Under the pieces are notes generated by a model. The model was not told the DNA's origin. It was given only the letters and a program-made list of their open reading frames with translations, and made no database searches. A program made the translations under genes and the position numbers. From Pseudoselenomonas ruminantium (GTDB taxonomy: Bacteria; Bacillota; Negativicutes; Selenomonadales; Selenomonadaceae), in NCBI RefSeq assembly GCF_900113715.1, contig NZ_FOQK01000027.1:1-42070 (forward strand): a stretch of 42,070 nt of DNA, given 5' to 3'. Shown here piece after piece: positions 14,501 to 20,944 of the stretch (its first letter is position 1; each line of letters starts with the position of its first letter).

Positions 14501-16072
14501 CCTGCCTGCAAGGTCTGCATGGTCATGCAAGAAGGCTGCCATGCGCGACAATGACCAAGCCTTGCCAGCGAGCATGAAATAATCACGGCGCGCCTCCATG
14601 CGCTGGATATTCTCCAGCCGCGTCCGCTGCGCAGCCAACTCTGTCAGCAGCTTATGGCGCTCAGCCGCCAGCTTTTCCGCCTCGGCCTGCATCTCCTCCG
14701 CGGAGCTGCGCGACAGGCGGTCACAGATACCGCTGACAGACCGCTCCATATCCTTGCGCGAATCCTCCAGCAGCGTCACGCAAAGATCCTGTATGCCTGC
14801 GGGCAGTTTGTCCTTGAGCACGGTCAAGGCCTTGGAAGTCGCGCTCGTCACCAGCACATGCTGCCCCTGCGACAGGAAATGGCCGAGCAGATTCGCTATC
14901 GTATGCGTCTTGCCTGTTCCCGGTGGCCCCTGTACGACCACCGCCGGTGCCGTCTCGATCTTACGCGCTATTGCCAGCTGTTCCGCATTGGCCTGCTTTG
15001 TCAGCAGGATATCTTCCGCTTCGCCGCGGATATCCTCCAAACTCACACTGAGCGGCTCCGACTTGGCCCGCTGATAGCTCGGATCGACAATCTGCATCAA
15101 TGCCGTCGGCACCTCGCCATGCGTGTCGATATAGGCCATCATGCCAGCGATGGCCCGCTCGATGCCTTCATTGCGGCGGCGCAGGAACATCACCTGCCGC
15201 GGATACACCAGATACCAATCTGTCGGCAGGATATCGAAGCGGTTCTCCACATAGCGGCAGTTCGGCGTCAGTGCCGGTACAGCCTGTTGCAGGAACTCCG
15301 GCAGATCTTTCCGCAGCGGATGGATTTCCGCCTCATCAAGCTCAGCCGTGAAGGCACGGATGCCCTCAGCATCGACACCAGGCATATCCTGGAACATATC
15401 GAGATACAGCTCTGTCGGATAGTCCGTATCCACCAGCTGCATGGCCCCGCGTTTGTCGTAATGCAGGCGCACGCGCTTCATGATCATCGGATGATTGATC
15501 GAAGAATCCAGCCCGCTGAAAAACATCGCGCCGCCCACCATGAGCTCAAGCTGTTCCGGCTCCTGCCGGCAGCGGTCATAAAGCTCGTAGAGCTGCATGA
15601 ACAATGCCTGGGTGCGGCTCTTGACCAGCTCACCAGCACGCCAGAGCGTACGGCGGCGCTTCCAGTCCTCAAAGGCCGCAATGCGCACCCCTGAGTCGAC
15701 GAAGCGCTCGGTGATTTCACCGAGCCGCGGGTCCTTGCGCATGCGCTCCTCACGGACCTCGATATCTGCGACCTCAAAATTGCGCCAATCGAGCGTGCGT
15801 ACCCAGCCCACCAAATCGAAGGGCATATCGGGGCAGGCCGAGAATTCCGGTTTCTCGACCTCAAGCAATACGCCCTCGTGGCCTGCTTCATCAGAATCCG
15901 TCCAGACATGGATGCGCTTCGGGTCAATCGGCAGCTCATCCAAAAACAGCGACCACTCCTGTTCCTTGATGTTGCGGACCAGTTGCTGCCGCAGACTACA
16001 AACCTGCCGGATATAATCAAATAACTTCAATACCTTTTTCTGGTTATCCATATACTCCTCAAATTCATCCAT
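11552..16072 (-). CDS. Very large SF1 (DNA2/NAM7-type) helicase with C-terminal nuclease domain
   Basis: The 1506-residue protein has three parts. Residues 1-350 are unrecognised. Residues about 355-1335 are a split superfamily 1 helicase of the UPF1/DNA2 type: Walker A GPPGTGKTHTIANLL (382-396), then a roughly 680-residue insertion rich in coiled-coil-like Glu, Gln, Leu and Arg, then Walker B IILIDEAS (1079-1086), GDDRQVSPS, EHFRC, QGDERDVVFLS (about 1283-1293) and VAVSRARDQLW (about 1321-1331). Residues about 1365-1455 look like a Vsr/DUF559-like endonuclease fold with AIDMVVICQGHKVAIDCDGEHW (the D...D-x-D-G-E pattern of PD-(D/E)XK enzymes). This kind of helicase-nuclease fusion is typical of anti-phage defence or nucleic-acid repair proteins. 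It stands alone, with tRNA genes downstream and DnaA boxes upstream. The first ATG lacks a clear ribosome binding site; residue 8 (ATG at 16051) is an alternative. Confidence 0.85.
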   Translation of the reverse strand: MDEFEEYMDNQKKVLKLFDYIRQVCSLRQQLVRNIKEQEWSLFLDELPIDPKRIHVWTDSDEAGHEGVLLEVEKPEFSACPDMPFDLVGWVRTLDWRNFEVADIEVREERMRKDPRLGEITERFVDSGVRIAAFEDWKRRRTLWRAGELVKSRTQALFMQLYELYDRCRQEPEQLELMVGGAMFFSGLDSSINHPMIMKRVRLHYDKRGAMQLVDTDYPTELYLDMFQDMPGVDAEGIRAFTAELDEAEIHPLRKDLPEFLQQAVPALTPNCRYVENRFDILPTDWYLVYPRQVMFLRRRNEGIERAIAGMMAYIDTHGEVPTALMQIVDPSYQRAKSEPLSVSLEDIRGEAEDILLTKQANAEQLAIARKIETAPAVVVQGPPGTGKTHTIANLLGHFLSQGQHVLVTSATSKALTVLKDKLPAGIQDLCVTLLEDSRKDMERSVSGICDRLSRSSAEEMQAEAEKLAAERHKLLTELAAQRTRLENIQRMEARRDYFMLAGKAWSLSRMAAFLHDHADLAGRIPGAIQAGEPLPLSEGELAELYASNAYFDAERLAELSERLPDRSQLLTPAEAGGALAAALQRQQEQAGLLAALPETVVTDTGRILRKGQPVAEELSREVLAETGRLYERVDFARLRQEWAREAVLAGQQGGAHREVWEMLGRDIRKVQQLKQQSMTRFFGREFAYTLDMPLGPELIQLLSELAEAFDADGHLSLWNRLRHSEWTRVQKGFCIDGKPLSSRGDCQLAMQYVALHQAREVVRREWTQLLVPFGMISYEELAQNEDDIDDLTSARWQEIEELLDWYPRVWNDIMLHWRRAGVNVETVYGEEGYLTPHQRLERELSWLEQDFPRWQRLLLLTHSEAPMADKLAATRAAVAAADGVVARRFEQALVAGDAGLYQEAYEQLAADDALQERYRQRQALLQRLAAVAPVWADAIRGQQEGFAGTEVPENIGEAWLYAQFEQQLELLPQEDEQQLEQEIQALTARLHQTTTELAEKRSWYHLLKDVAGSNLQSSLIGWSKAVAKIGRGKGRYAARHIREARQCMLEAQAAVPAWIMPLSRVWQNLRPESQKFDIILIDEASQADITALPLLYFGKKVIIVGDDRQVSPSAVGVAAEDIQRLQTASISGVIKHDSLYTMDTSLYDIAQMNFEARMLTEHFRCVPEIIGYCNQLAYDGRIRPLRETGTSVLMPMVDWQTEGLRDGAHKRNLREAEEITAVLAACLEQPEYAGKTFGAISLLGDEQAKVIRELAVQRLGIGVLEERQFLCGNPARFQGDERDVVFLSFVDSPADEGALRLLSEGHNGVTGKRYNVAVSRARDQLWLFHSMGIDDLKAGDIRRGLLEYAASPASDQQSITAGEETSLETAVFRALSQAGYHVEKNFAVGAYAIDMVVICQGHKVAIDCDGEHWVSSLQQAAEERCQQAVLERLGWKFLHVRGSRWYREPEQAFARLTAELALAGIEPEAGMQAGASLQSQREELLARVRQRAEAILSAWQLAGEK

Positions 16073-16093
16073 TCATCCACACAAATCACAACG

Positions 16094-16284
16094 TTATCCC
16101 CAAAACTATCCGCTTATCCACAAGATTGTGGATAAAAATGTGGATAACATCGCTGTTTTCGCTAATATACTGCTTATATTCTACGATTATTTCCGCTTTC
16201 CTGCAATATAAAAGCCATTGTACTGCCGCCTGATGCCAGTACAATGGCTGATTCCCGAGGTTATGCACATGCCTATGTGGATAA
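16094..16284. promoter_or_regulatory. DnaA-box cluster A
   Basis: Perfect TTATCCACA boxes at 16114-16122 (+), 16127-16135 (-), 16139-16147 (-) and 16276-16284 (-), with near matches TTATCCCCA (16094-16102) and TTATGCACA (16261-16269). The first two perfect boxes face each other with a 4-bp gap, and the third follows after 3 bp. The cluster fills the gap between the helicase gene and the RelA/SpoT-like gene. No dnaA, dnaN or AT-rich unwinding region is seen. Confidence 0.75.
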
Positions 16285-17118
16285 CTATGCTGCTTTCTTG
16301 ATCTGCATCGGCCAGGTTACCGTCTCAGCTCCGTCAGGAGCGATGACCTGCGCATTGTAGGCCAGGCTGTCGCGCGTTGCCGCCTCGACCTCGGCAGGCG
16401 TTGACGCCGGATTGCGGCGGATCTCATAGACCTCATGGGAGGCCTGCTTGATGGCATACGACTGCGCCGTATGGAACTGCAGCTCCACGCGTACGCCCTG
16501 CGGGCTCATGAGCTGGACATTGATGCCCTGATAGAACTTGCCGCCCCAGGCATTGCGGAACTTCGTCACCCGATAGCCCTTAGCAGTCAGCTGCTCGAGT
16601 ATCTGAGGCACACGCTCACTGTAATCTGACGGATCAAATACCAGTGTATAGCGCAGCACGTCACTGATGGCGGCTGCCGCTGCCGGCAAGGACACATTGT
16701 CGCTCTCGGCATCAGCAAGGATCTTGCGGGCTAAGCTGCCGGGATCCTTGAACCGGTTATCAAGGCCCGCAAGCTGCGCACCATCCTGGGCCAGGCTCTG
16801 CATCTGCTCCGTTATGGCAGGCTCTGCCTCCCGGGCCTTGGCCAGCAGCTCTGCCGCCAGCACATCGGCCTGACGGCGGCGGCTCTGGCGGCTGCTGCCC
16901 TGCTGCCGCTCATCCGCAAAATCGGCCAGCTCGACTACCGCAGCCAGAGATTCATCTTCGGCCAACGGCGAAGCCAGCGCCTGCGTCAGATGGACTGGCG
17001 CGAGCACCGCCATCATCAGCATGACCGAAGCCGTAATCGTCCGCACCGCCCAGCCAGCCTTGAGCAGGTTGCGGGCATCATAGCGCGATAGGTTTATATT
17101 TTCCATAAGTCTATTCAT
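16285..17118 (-). CDS. Exported protein with RelA/SpoT-like synthetase domain
   Basis: The 277-residue protein starts with a predicted signal peptide or anchor (hydrophobic segment about 25-47, ending near QALASP). The body carries motifs of the (p)ppGpp synthetase fold: RFKDPGSLARK (about 122-132) fits RxKxxxSxxxK, the ATP-site pattern of RelA/SpoT enzymes; DVLRYTLVFD (about 153-162) is at the place of the DxxxxR strand; and VELQFHT (about 211-217) fits the E-x-Q-x-x-T strand. There is no HD hydrolase or TGS/ACT part. The start at 17118 follows GGAGGT; a TTG five codons earlier is closer to that site than usual. An export signal on such a domain is odd, since its nucleotide substrates are cytoplasmic. 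The secreted toxin Tas1 shows that RelA-like domains can be interbacterial effectors. No immunity gene is seen beside it. The fold is a motif-level inference. Confidence 0.6.
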   Translation of the reverse strand: MNRLMENINLSRYDARNLLKAGWAVRTITASVMLMMAVLAPVHLTQALASPLAEDESLAAVVELADFADERQQGSSRQSRRRQADVLAAELLAKAREAEPAITEQMQSLAQDGAQLAGLDNRFKDPGSLARKILADAESDNVSLPAAAAAISDVLRYTLVFDPSDYSERVPQILEQLTAKGYRVTKFRNAWGGKFYQGINVQLMSPQGVRVELQFHTAQSYAIKQASHEVYEIRRNPASTPAEVEAATRDSLAYNAQVIAPDGAETVTWPMQIKKAA

Positions 17119-17228
17119 ATCTTCTACCTCCAAACCACTTTATCCTGGTTTTCTCGGTTTCAACTTACGAATCTGATTATATGATAAGAATCTTGAAAGA
17201 ATATGATTGACTATGAAAACTATATGAA

Positions 17229-18221
17229 TCAGTATTTATCGAACCATGCCTGGATGGCTGCCGGTTCCTTTGTCTGCAGCAGTGCCAGCTGCAGCAGGAT
17301 GCGGGCTTTCTGCGGGTTGAGCCCCTGGCTATAAAGGATATGCTCAGCATCATACGATGCCTCGGCAGTCGTCACATTGCCCGCATAGCCGCGCGTGCTG
17401 CGCACCACAACGATGCCCTTGGCCGCTGCCGCCGCCAGCTTTGCCTCCACCTTTTCCGGCAGGCTGCCGTTGCCCATGCCCGCATAGATCAGTCCTTCCG
17501 CCCCAGCTGCCACAGCCGCCTCTACGAGCAGGCCATCGTCACCGGCATAACCATAAAGGATGCGGACATCTGGCAGCACCTGCACATTTTCGCTGAGCTG
17601 CAGGCTCGCCGACAGATGGGTATAGCCGCTGCGCCGCGTGAATCTGACAACGCCATCATCCACACTGCCGAGCGAGCCGCCATTGGGGGACTGGAAGGTC
17701 TGCACGGAGGTCGTATGGGACTTCGTGACATCATGCGCTCCGTCGATCTGATTGTTCGTGACCACAAGTACCCCCTGATCACGGGCCTCGTCACTTACCG
17801 CTACGCGCACGGCATCGAGCAGGTTCAGCGGGCCGTCGGCACTGATAGCCGTCGCCGGACGCATGGCTCCCGTCAACACGATGGGCTTGTCCGTGCAGGC
17901 CAACAGGCTCAGCAGATAGGCCGTCTCTTCCATCGTATCCGTGCCATGTGTGATGACGATGCCATCCACACCCTCAAAGGCCAGCAGCTCATTGCAGCGG
18001 CGTGCAAGCTTGAGCTGCACCGCCTGCGTCATGTCCTTGCTGTCGATGGCTGCGATCTGCTCACCAGACACCTCTGCGATCTTGCGGATTTCCGGCACCG
18101 CAGCCAGCAGCGTCTCGATGCCGATGGCCCCGGCCTGGTAGCCCGTCGTTGCCGTATCCGATTCGGCACTGCCAGCAATCGTCCCGCCTGTCGCCAGTAC
18201 ATAGATCTTCTTCACGTTCAT
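17229..18221 (-). CDS. L-asparaginase, type II-like but without signal peptide
   Basis: The 330-residue enzyme hydrolyses L-asparagine to aspartate and ammonia. Both catalytic signatures are present: ATGGTIAGSA (residues 10-19) with the nucleophilic threonine, and ITHGTDTMEETAYLL (about 88-102) with the second Thr-Asp pair. DSKDM (about 60-64) provides the substrate-binding serine, and a lysine lies in the TKSHTTSVQTF region. The sequence is closer to the periplasmic AnsB type (VPEIRKIAEVSGEQ) than to AnsA, yet the protein begins directly at the first strand, so it should be cytoplasmic. The start overlaps the HAD gene stop by 4 bp (ATGA), so both are co-translated. It feeds nitrogen or aspartate-fumarate metabolism. 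Confidence 0.92.
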   Translation of the reverse strand: MNVKKIYVLATGGTIAGSAESDTATTGYQAGAIGIETLLAAVPEIRKIAEVSGEQIAAIDSKDMTQAVQLKLARRCNELLAFEGVDGIVITHGTDTMEETAYLLSLLACTDKPIVLTGAMRPATAISADGPLNLLDAVRVAVSDEARDQGVLVVTNNQIDGAHDVTKSHTTSVQTFQSPNGGSLGSVDDGVVRFTRRSGYTHLSASLQLSENVQVLPDVRILYGYAGDDGLLVEAAVAAGAEGLIYAGMGNGSLPEKVEAKLAAAAAKGIVVVRSTRGYAGNVTTAEASYDAEHILYSQGLNPQKARILLQLALLQTKEPAAIQAWFDKY

Positions 18222-19060
18222 TCCTCCCCGCCGTCAATCACATGCTCGATAATCCATGGCATCAGATGCTCTTCAACCGTACAGCCTATGACATCAGCTG
18301 CCGCCTTGGTCATTTCATGCGCATTGCCCGAGGCCACGCCAACATCCGCCAGCTGCAGCATCTCATTGTCGTTGAAGAAATCACCGGCCGCAATGATGCG
18401 ATAGCCCTGCCACTCCGGCAGCTTGCGGATCTCCTCGACCATCGTGCCCTTCGAGACACCAGCCGCCACAAACTCATAGTAGTTGACTTCCGAATAGAAA
18501 CTATTGCTGAGCACATCGACGCCCATCTGCTTGGCCAGGCGCTCGAGGCGATGCAGCACAGCCGGCTCGTCATTGACAAAGAACTTGAGCCACGGCGTCT
18601 TTTCCGTATCGGTAAGCCTGTCCAGCGCACAGTGTTCATACTTATAGTATTCAAACGGCAGCCGCGGATCATCGTATTTTTCCTCACTGATGATATGGCA
18701 ATTGTCTGCCGTGTAGACCTCGATGCAGGCATGCGGGAATGACTGCTGGCAGGCCGCCGCAAACCGTGGCCAGATATCCTGCTCCTCTCCCACAGGCAGC
18801 GGCCGCGTTGCCAGGACTTCCTGCTTCTGCCAGTCATAGAGCATCGAGCCGTTGAAGAAAATGCTCGGTGCATTGATGGGCAGGTCGCCGACATAGCCAG
18901 CAGCAGCCTCCGGCGTGCGCCCCGTCGCGATGGCAAACCGACCGCCACCTGCCACAAAGCGCTGCAGGGCCTCCTTATTCTCCTCTGAAATAACTCCGCC
19001 GCGCGGAATCAAAGTACCATCCAAATCACTGATGATCAAGGTATTTTCATAGGCGCTCAC
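18218..19060 (-). CDS. Cof-type HAD-IIB family phosphatase
   Basis: A 280-residue haloacid dehalogenase superfamily hydrolase with a C2B cap. Motif I is SDLDGTLI (residues 11-18) with the nucleophilic aspartate, motif II is the threonine of AIATGRT (about 39-45), motif III is the lysine in SKGTMVEEI (about 203-211), and motif IV is AAGDFFNDNEML (about 225-236). Family members dephosphorylate sugar phosphates, pyridoxal phosphate or flavin precursors; the substrate here is unknown. The start is GTG with AGGAGG 8 bases before. It is translationally coupled to the asparaginase gene. Confidence 0.9.
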   Translation of the reverse strand: MSAYENTLIISDLDGTLIPRGGVISEENKEALQRFVAGGGRFAIATGRTPEAAAGYVGDLPINAPSIFFNGSMLYDWQKQEVLATRPLPVGEEQDIWPRFAAACQQSFPHACIEVYTADNCHIISEEKYDDPRLPFEYYKYEHCALDRLTDTEKTPWLKFFVNDEPAVLHRLERLAKQMGVDVLSNSFYSEVNYYEFVAAGVSKGTMVEEIRKLPEWQGYRIIAAGDFFNDNEMLQLADVGVASGNAHEMTKAAADVIGCTVEEHLMPWIIEHVIDGGEE

Positions 19061-19155
19061 GCAAATTCCTCCTCTGCCGATTCATATTTCCTCACTAAAT
19101 ATAGCACAAAAAACATCAGGCTGACTAGTCAAAAACCTGTCAGCCTGACAATCAC

Positions 19156-19512
19156 TCAGCGTATCTTTTCCTGCTTGCGCAGGCCGTGGCGCGTCCGCCA
19201 CTGGATGAAGATATGGCGCAAGGCCATGAGGGGATGATGCAGCAGCATACGCGGGCCACCATAGCGCATGATCTCCTGGATGCGCTCCTGCTCCGGCTTG
19301 GCATAGCAGTGGATTGGACAGACACTGCAAAAGGTCTTTATCGCCATGCGCGGGCATCTGCTGATGCGCACATCGGTATAGTCGGCCAGCCTCTGGCAAT
19401 CGGGACAGAGCTCCTGCCCAGGCTCACGCCGATGCCCATGTCCATGACAGTAGAGTTTCATGATTTCCCGTACCGTCTCCCGTTCTTCCCGGCGTTTACG
19501 TTCTACATCCAT
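19156..19512 (-). CDS. ygbA: YgbA-like nitrous oxide-stimulated promoter family protein
   Basis: A 118-residue cysteine-rich protein that fits the YgbA_NO family. Conserved blocks are the YCHGHGH segment with CPDCQRLADYTDVRISRCP (about 33-54), KTFCSVCPIHCYAKPEQERIQE (about 59-80) and MRYGGPRMLLHHPLMALRH. In enterobacteria ygbA is induced by nitric oxide through NsrR and helps growth under nitrosative stress. Its place directly upstream of narGHJI fits, since nitrate and nitrite reduction can release NO. The start at 19512 is chosen because GGAG lies 7 bases before; an ATG two codons earlier overlaps that site. No NsrR site is recognised. Confidence 0.8.
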   Translation of the reverse strand: MDVERKRREERETVREIMKLYCHGHGHRREPGQELCPDCQRLADYTDVRISRCPRMAIKTFCSVCPIHCYAKPEQERIQEIMRYGGPRMLLHHPLMALRHIFIQWRTRHGLRKQEKIR

Positions 19513-19561
19513 AACCATTCTCCTTTATCTTTCCCTTATTGGTATTGTAGCATAAAGCATT

Positions 19562-19680
19562 TTATCCACAATACCAACAGGAACTTCTGCCATTTATGTG
19601 GATAATTGTGGATAACTCAACGATTTCTTAACAGATTATCCACAAAAATCAGCGTGAATCCACAGCCCGCCTGTGGATAT
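19562..19680. promoter_or_regulatory. DnaA-box cluster B
   Basis: Perfect TTATCCACA boxes at 19562-19570 (+), 19597-19605 (-), 19607-19615 (-) and 19636-19644 (+), plus TGTGGATAT at 19672-19680 (one mismatch). The two middle boxes are direct repeats 10 bp apart, that is on one face of the helix. The cluster lies between ygbA and narI and is partly within the probable ygbA promoter region. Confidence 0.75.
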
Positions 19681-19693
19681 CTGCCGGAAACAG

Positions 19694-19720
19694 AAAAACC
19701 TCCCCAACGGGAAGGCTTTT
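19694..19720 (-). terminator. Terminator of the narGHJI operon
   Basis: On the minus strand a 12-bp stem (two G-U pairs) with a 3-nt loop GTT, ending in T residues, about 30 bp past narI. Confidence 0.75.
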
Positions 19721-19750
19721 CTGCTGTGTATGTAAGAATTTCCAAAGGAG

Positions 19751-20416
19751 TCATTTCTTCCGGTAAATGATATCACGGCGGAAGAAATACTCAAACGGCA
19801 GGCTCAAGCAGTGCACCAATCGCGTGAAGGGGAACGTGATTGCTAAGACCATCCACAGGAACATGTGGAATTGGAACACCTTAGGCACGCCGTCCATAAG
19901 GGATACATCCGGCTGCAGCATGAGCAGTGAACGGAACCAGGGGGAAATGGTCTCGCGATAGTCAAATGCACCCGGTATATTCTGGATCGTCGCCGCTGTT
20001 CCTGACACGATAGTCAGCAGCAGGACGAGATACAGCCATTTATCGATGCTGCTCGTATTGGCCGCCATGCGGGCACTGCCTGCAAAGCGTCGTTTCAGCA
20101 GCATCAGGAAACCGCCAAGGAACAGGATGGCCGCAGGGATACCGCCAGCCAGCGCTATCATGTGGTAGGCATGCTCACCCGTGCCGGCTGCTTCCGTCAC
20201 AAACTTCGGCACCAATATGCCGACAAAATGACCACCCACGGCCATAAACAAACCGCCATGGAACAGATAGCTGCCCCATTTGAGATCCTGCTTCGACAAG
20301 AATTCACTGGACTTTGTCGTCCAGCCGCGCTCTCCATAGGCATAGCGGATAATCGTACCGCCCACCATGATTGTCAGCGCAATATAGGGCAATACGCCGT
20401 AGATAAAGGTATTCAT
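19751..20416 (-). CDS. narI: Respiratory nitrate reductase gamma subunit (cytochrome b)
   Basis: The 221-residue NarI subunit anchors the reductase in the membrane, oxidises quinol at the outer face and passes electrons through two b hemes to NarH. Five hydrophobic segments are visible (about 6-24, 47-72, 85-107, 125-148, 180-202). Histidines in LFHGGLF (about 53), GGHFVG (about 63) and near the last helix (RLVHCLSLP, about 205) are at positions that suit heme ligands. The start overlaps the narJ stop by 4 bp. It is the last gene of narGHJI. Confidence 0.93.
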   Translation of the reverse strand: MNTFIYGVLPYIALTIMVGGTIIRYAYGERGWTTKSSEFLSKQDLKWGSYLFHGGLFMAVGGHFVGILVPKFVTEAAGTGEHAYHMIALAGGIPAAILFLGGFLMLLKRRFAGSARMAANTSSIDKWLYLVLLLTIVSGTAATIQNIPGAFDYRETISPWFRSLLMLQPDVSLMDGVPKVFQFHMFLWMVLAITFPFTRLVHCLSLPFEYFFRRDIIYRKK

Positions 20417-20943
20417 GCCGTCTCTCCCTCCAATGCATCCGCCTCCGTCAAGATGACGTCAAGCAGAAAAGTATGAGCAAGCTTCGCTTCTACAAAGCGG
20501 CGGCGCAAAAGCTCGATCTTGGCGCGGGCTGCCCCCAGGACACGGCGCGCCTGCACCTCGGAGATTGCAGCTGCCAGTTCCAGAATTGCCGGCAGGAAAT
20601 CCGGCAGCTCCCTGTTCGTATCGAACCCATTGTCAAGGAACAGCTTCTTGAACGCCAGCATCTCCCGCGCCTGCTTGCCAAAGTCCGTGCGGTCATGCAT
20701 CGTAAGGTAGAGATTCGTATTCGCCGAGAACTCAAAGACACGGACATATTGCTCCTCATATCCACGGCGCCCCAGCAGCTGGATATAGTTGATGGCCTCC
20801 AGCAGCACCGTGCGGTTCTGCTGGTTCGCCAGCGCCGCCGCGCCAGCCTGCGCCTCGGGCAAAGCCGCCCACCAGTCTTCGTCCGGGTAGCCAAACAAGT
20901 AAGCAACCAGCGACAGGGTTTTCTTGTATTCTGGTTCACGCAT
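20413..20943 (-). CDS. narJ: Nitrate reductase assembly chaperone
   Basis: The 176-residue NarJ is a system-specific chaperone of the TorD/NarJ fold. It binds the NarG apoprotein, helps insert the molybdenum cofactor and FeS cluster, and is not part of the final enzyme. Typical features are the start YKKTLSLVAYLFGYPDEDWW and the helical block QLLGRRGYEEQYVRVFEFSANTNLYLTMH with the family's tyrosine-valine-FDF-like core. I set the start at 20943, where GGAGGT lies 7 bases before the ATG. A much longer open frame upstream is only the antiparallel shadow of narH. It begins 1 bp after the narH stop. Confidence 0.92.
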   Translation of the reverse strand: MREPEYKKTLSLVAYLFGYPDEDWWAALPEAQAGAAALANQQNRTVLLEAINYIQLLGRRGYEEQYVRVFEFSANTNLYLTMHDRTDFGKQAREMLAFKKLFLDNGFDTNRELPDFLPAILELAAAISEVQARRVLGAARAKIELLRRRFVEAKLAHTFLLDVILTEADALEGETA

Positions 20944-20944
20944 A

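Noticed and set aside
16094-19680. Chromosomal or plasmid replication origin
   Set aside because: There are many DnaA boxes but no dnaA, dnaN, rpmH, parAB or rep gene and no AT-rich unwinding tract, so only a DnaA-binding role is proposed.
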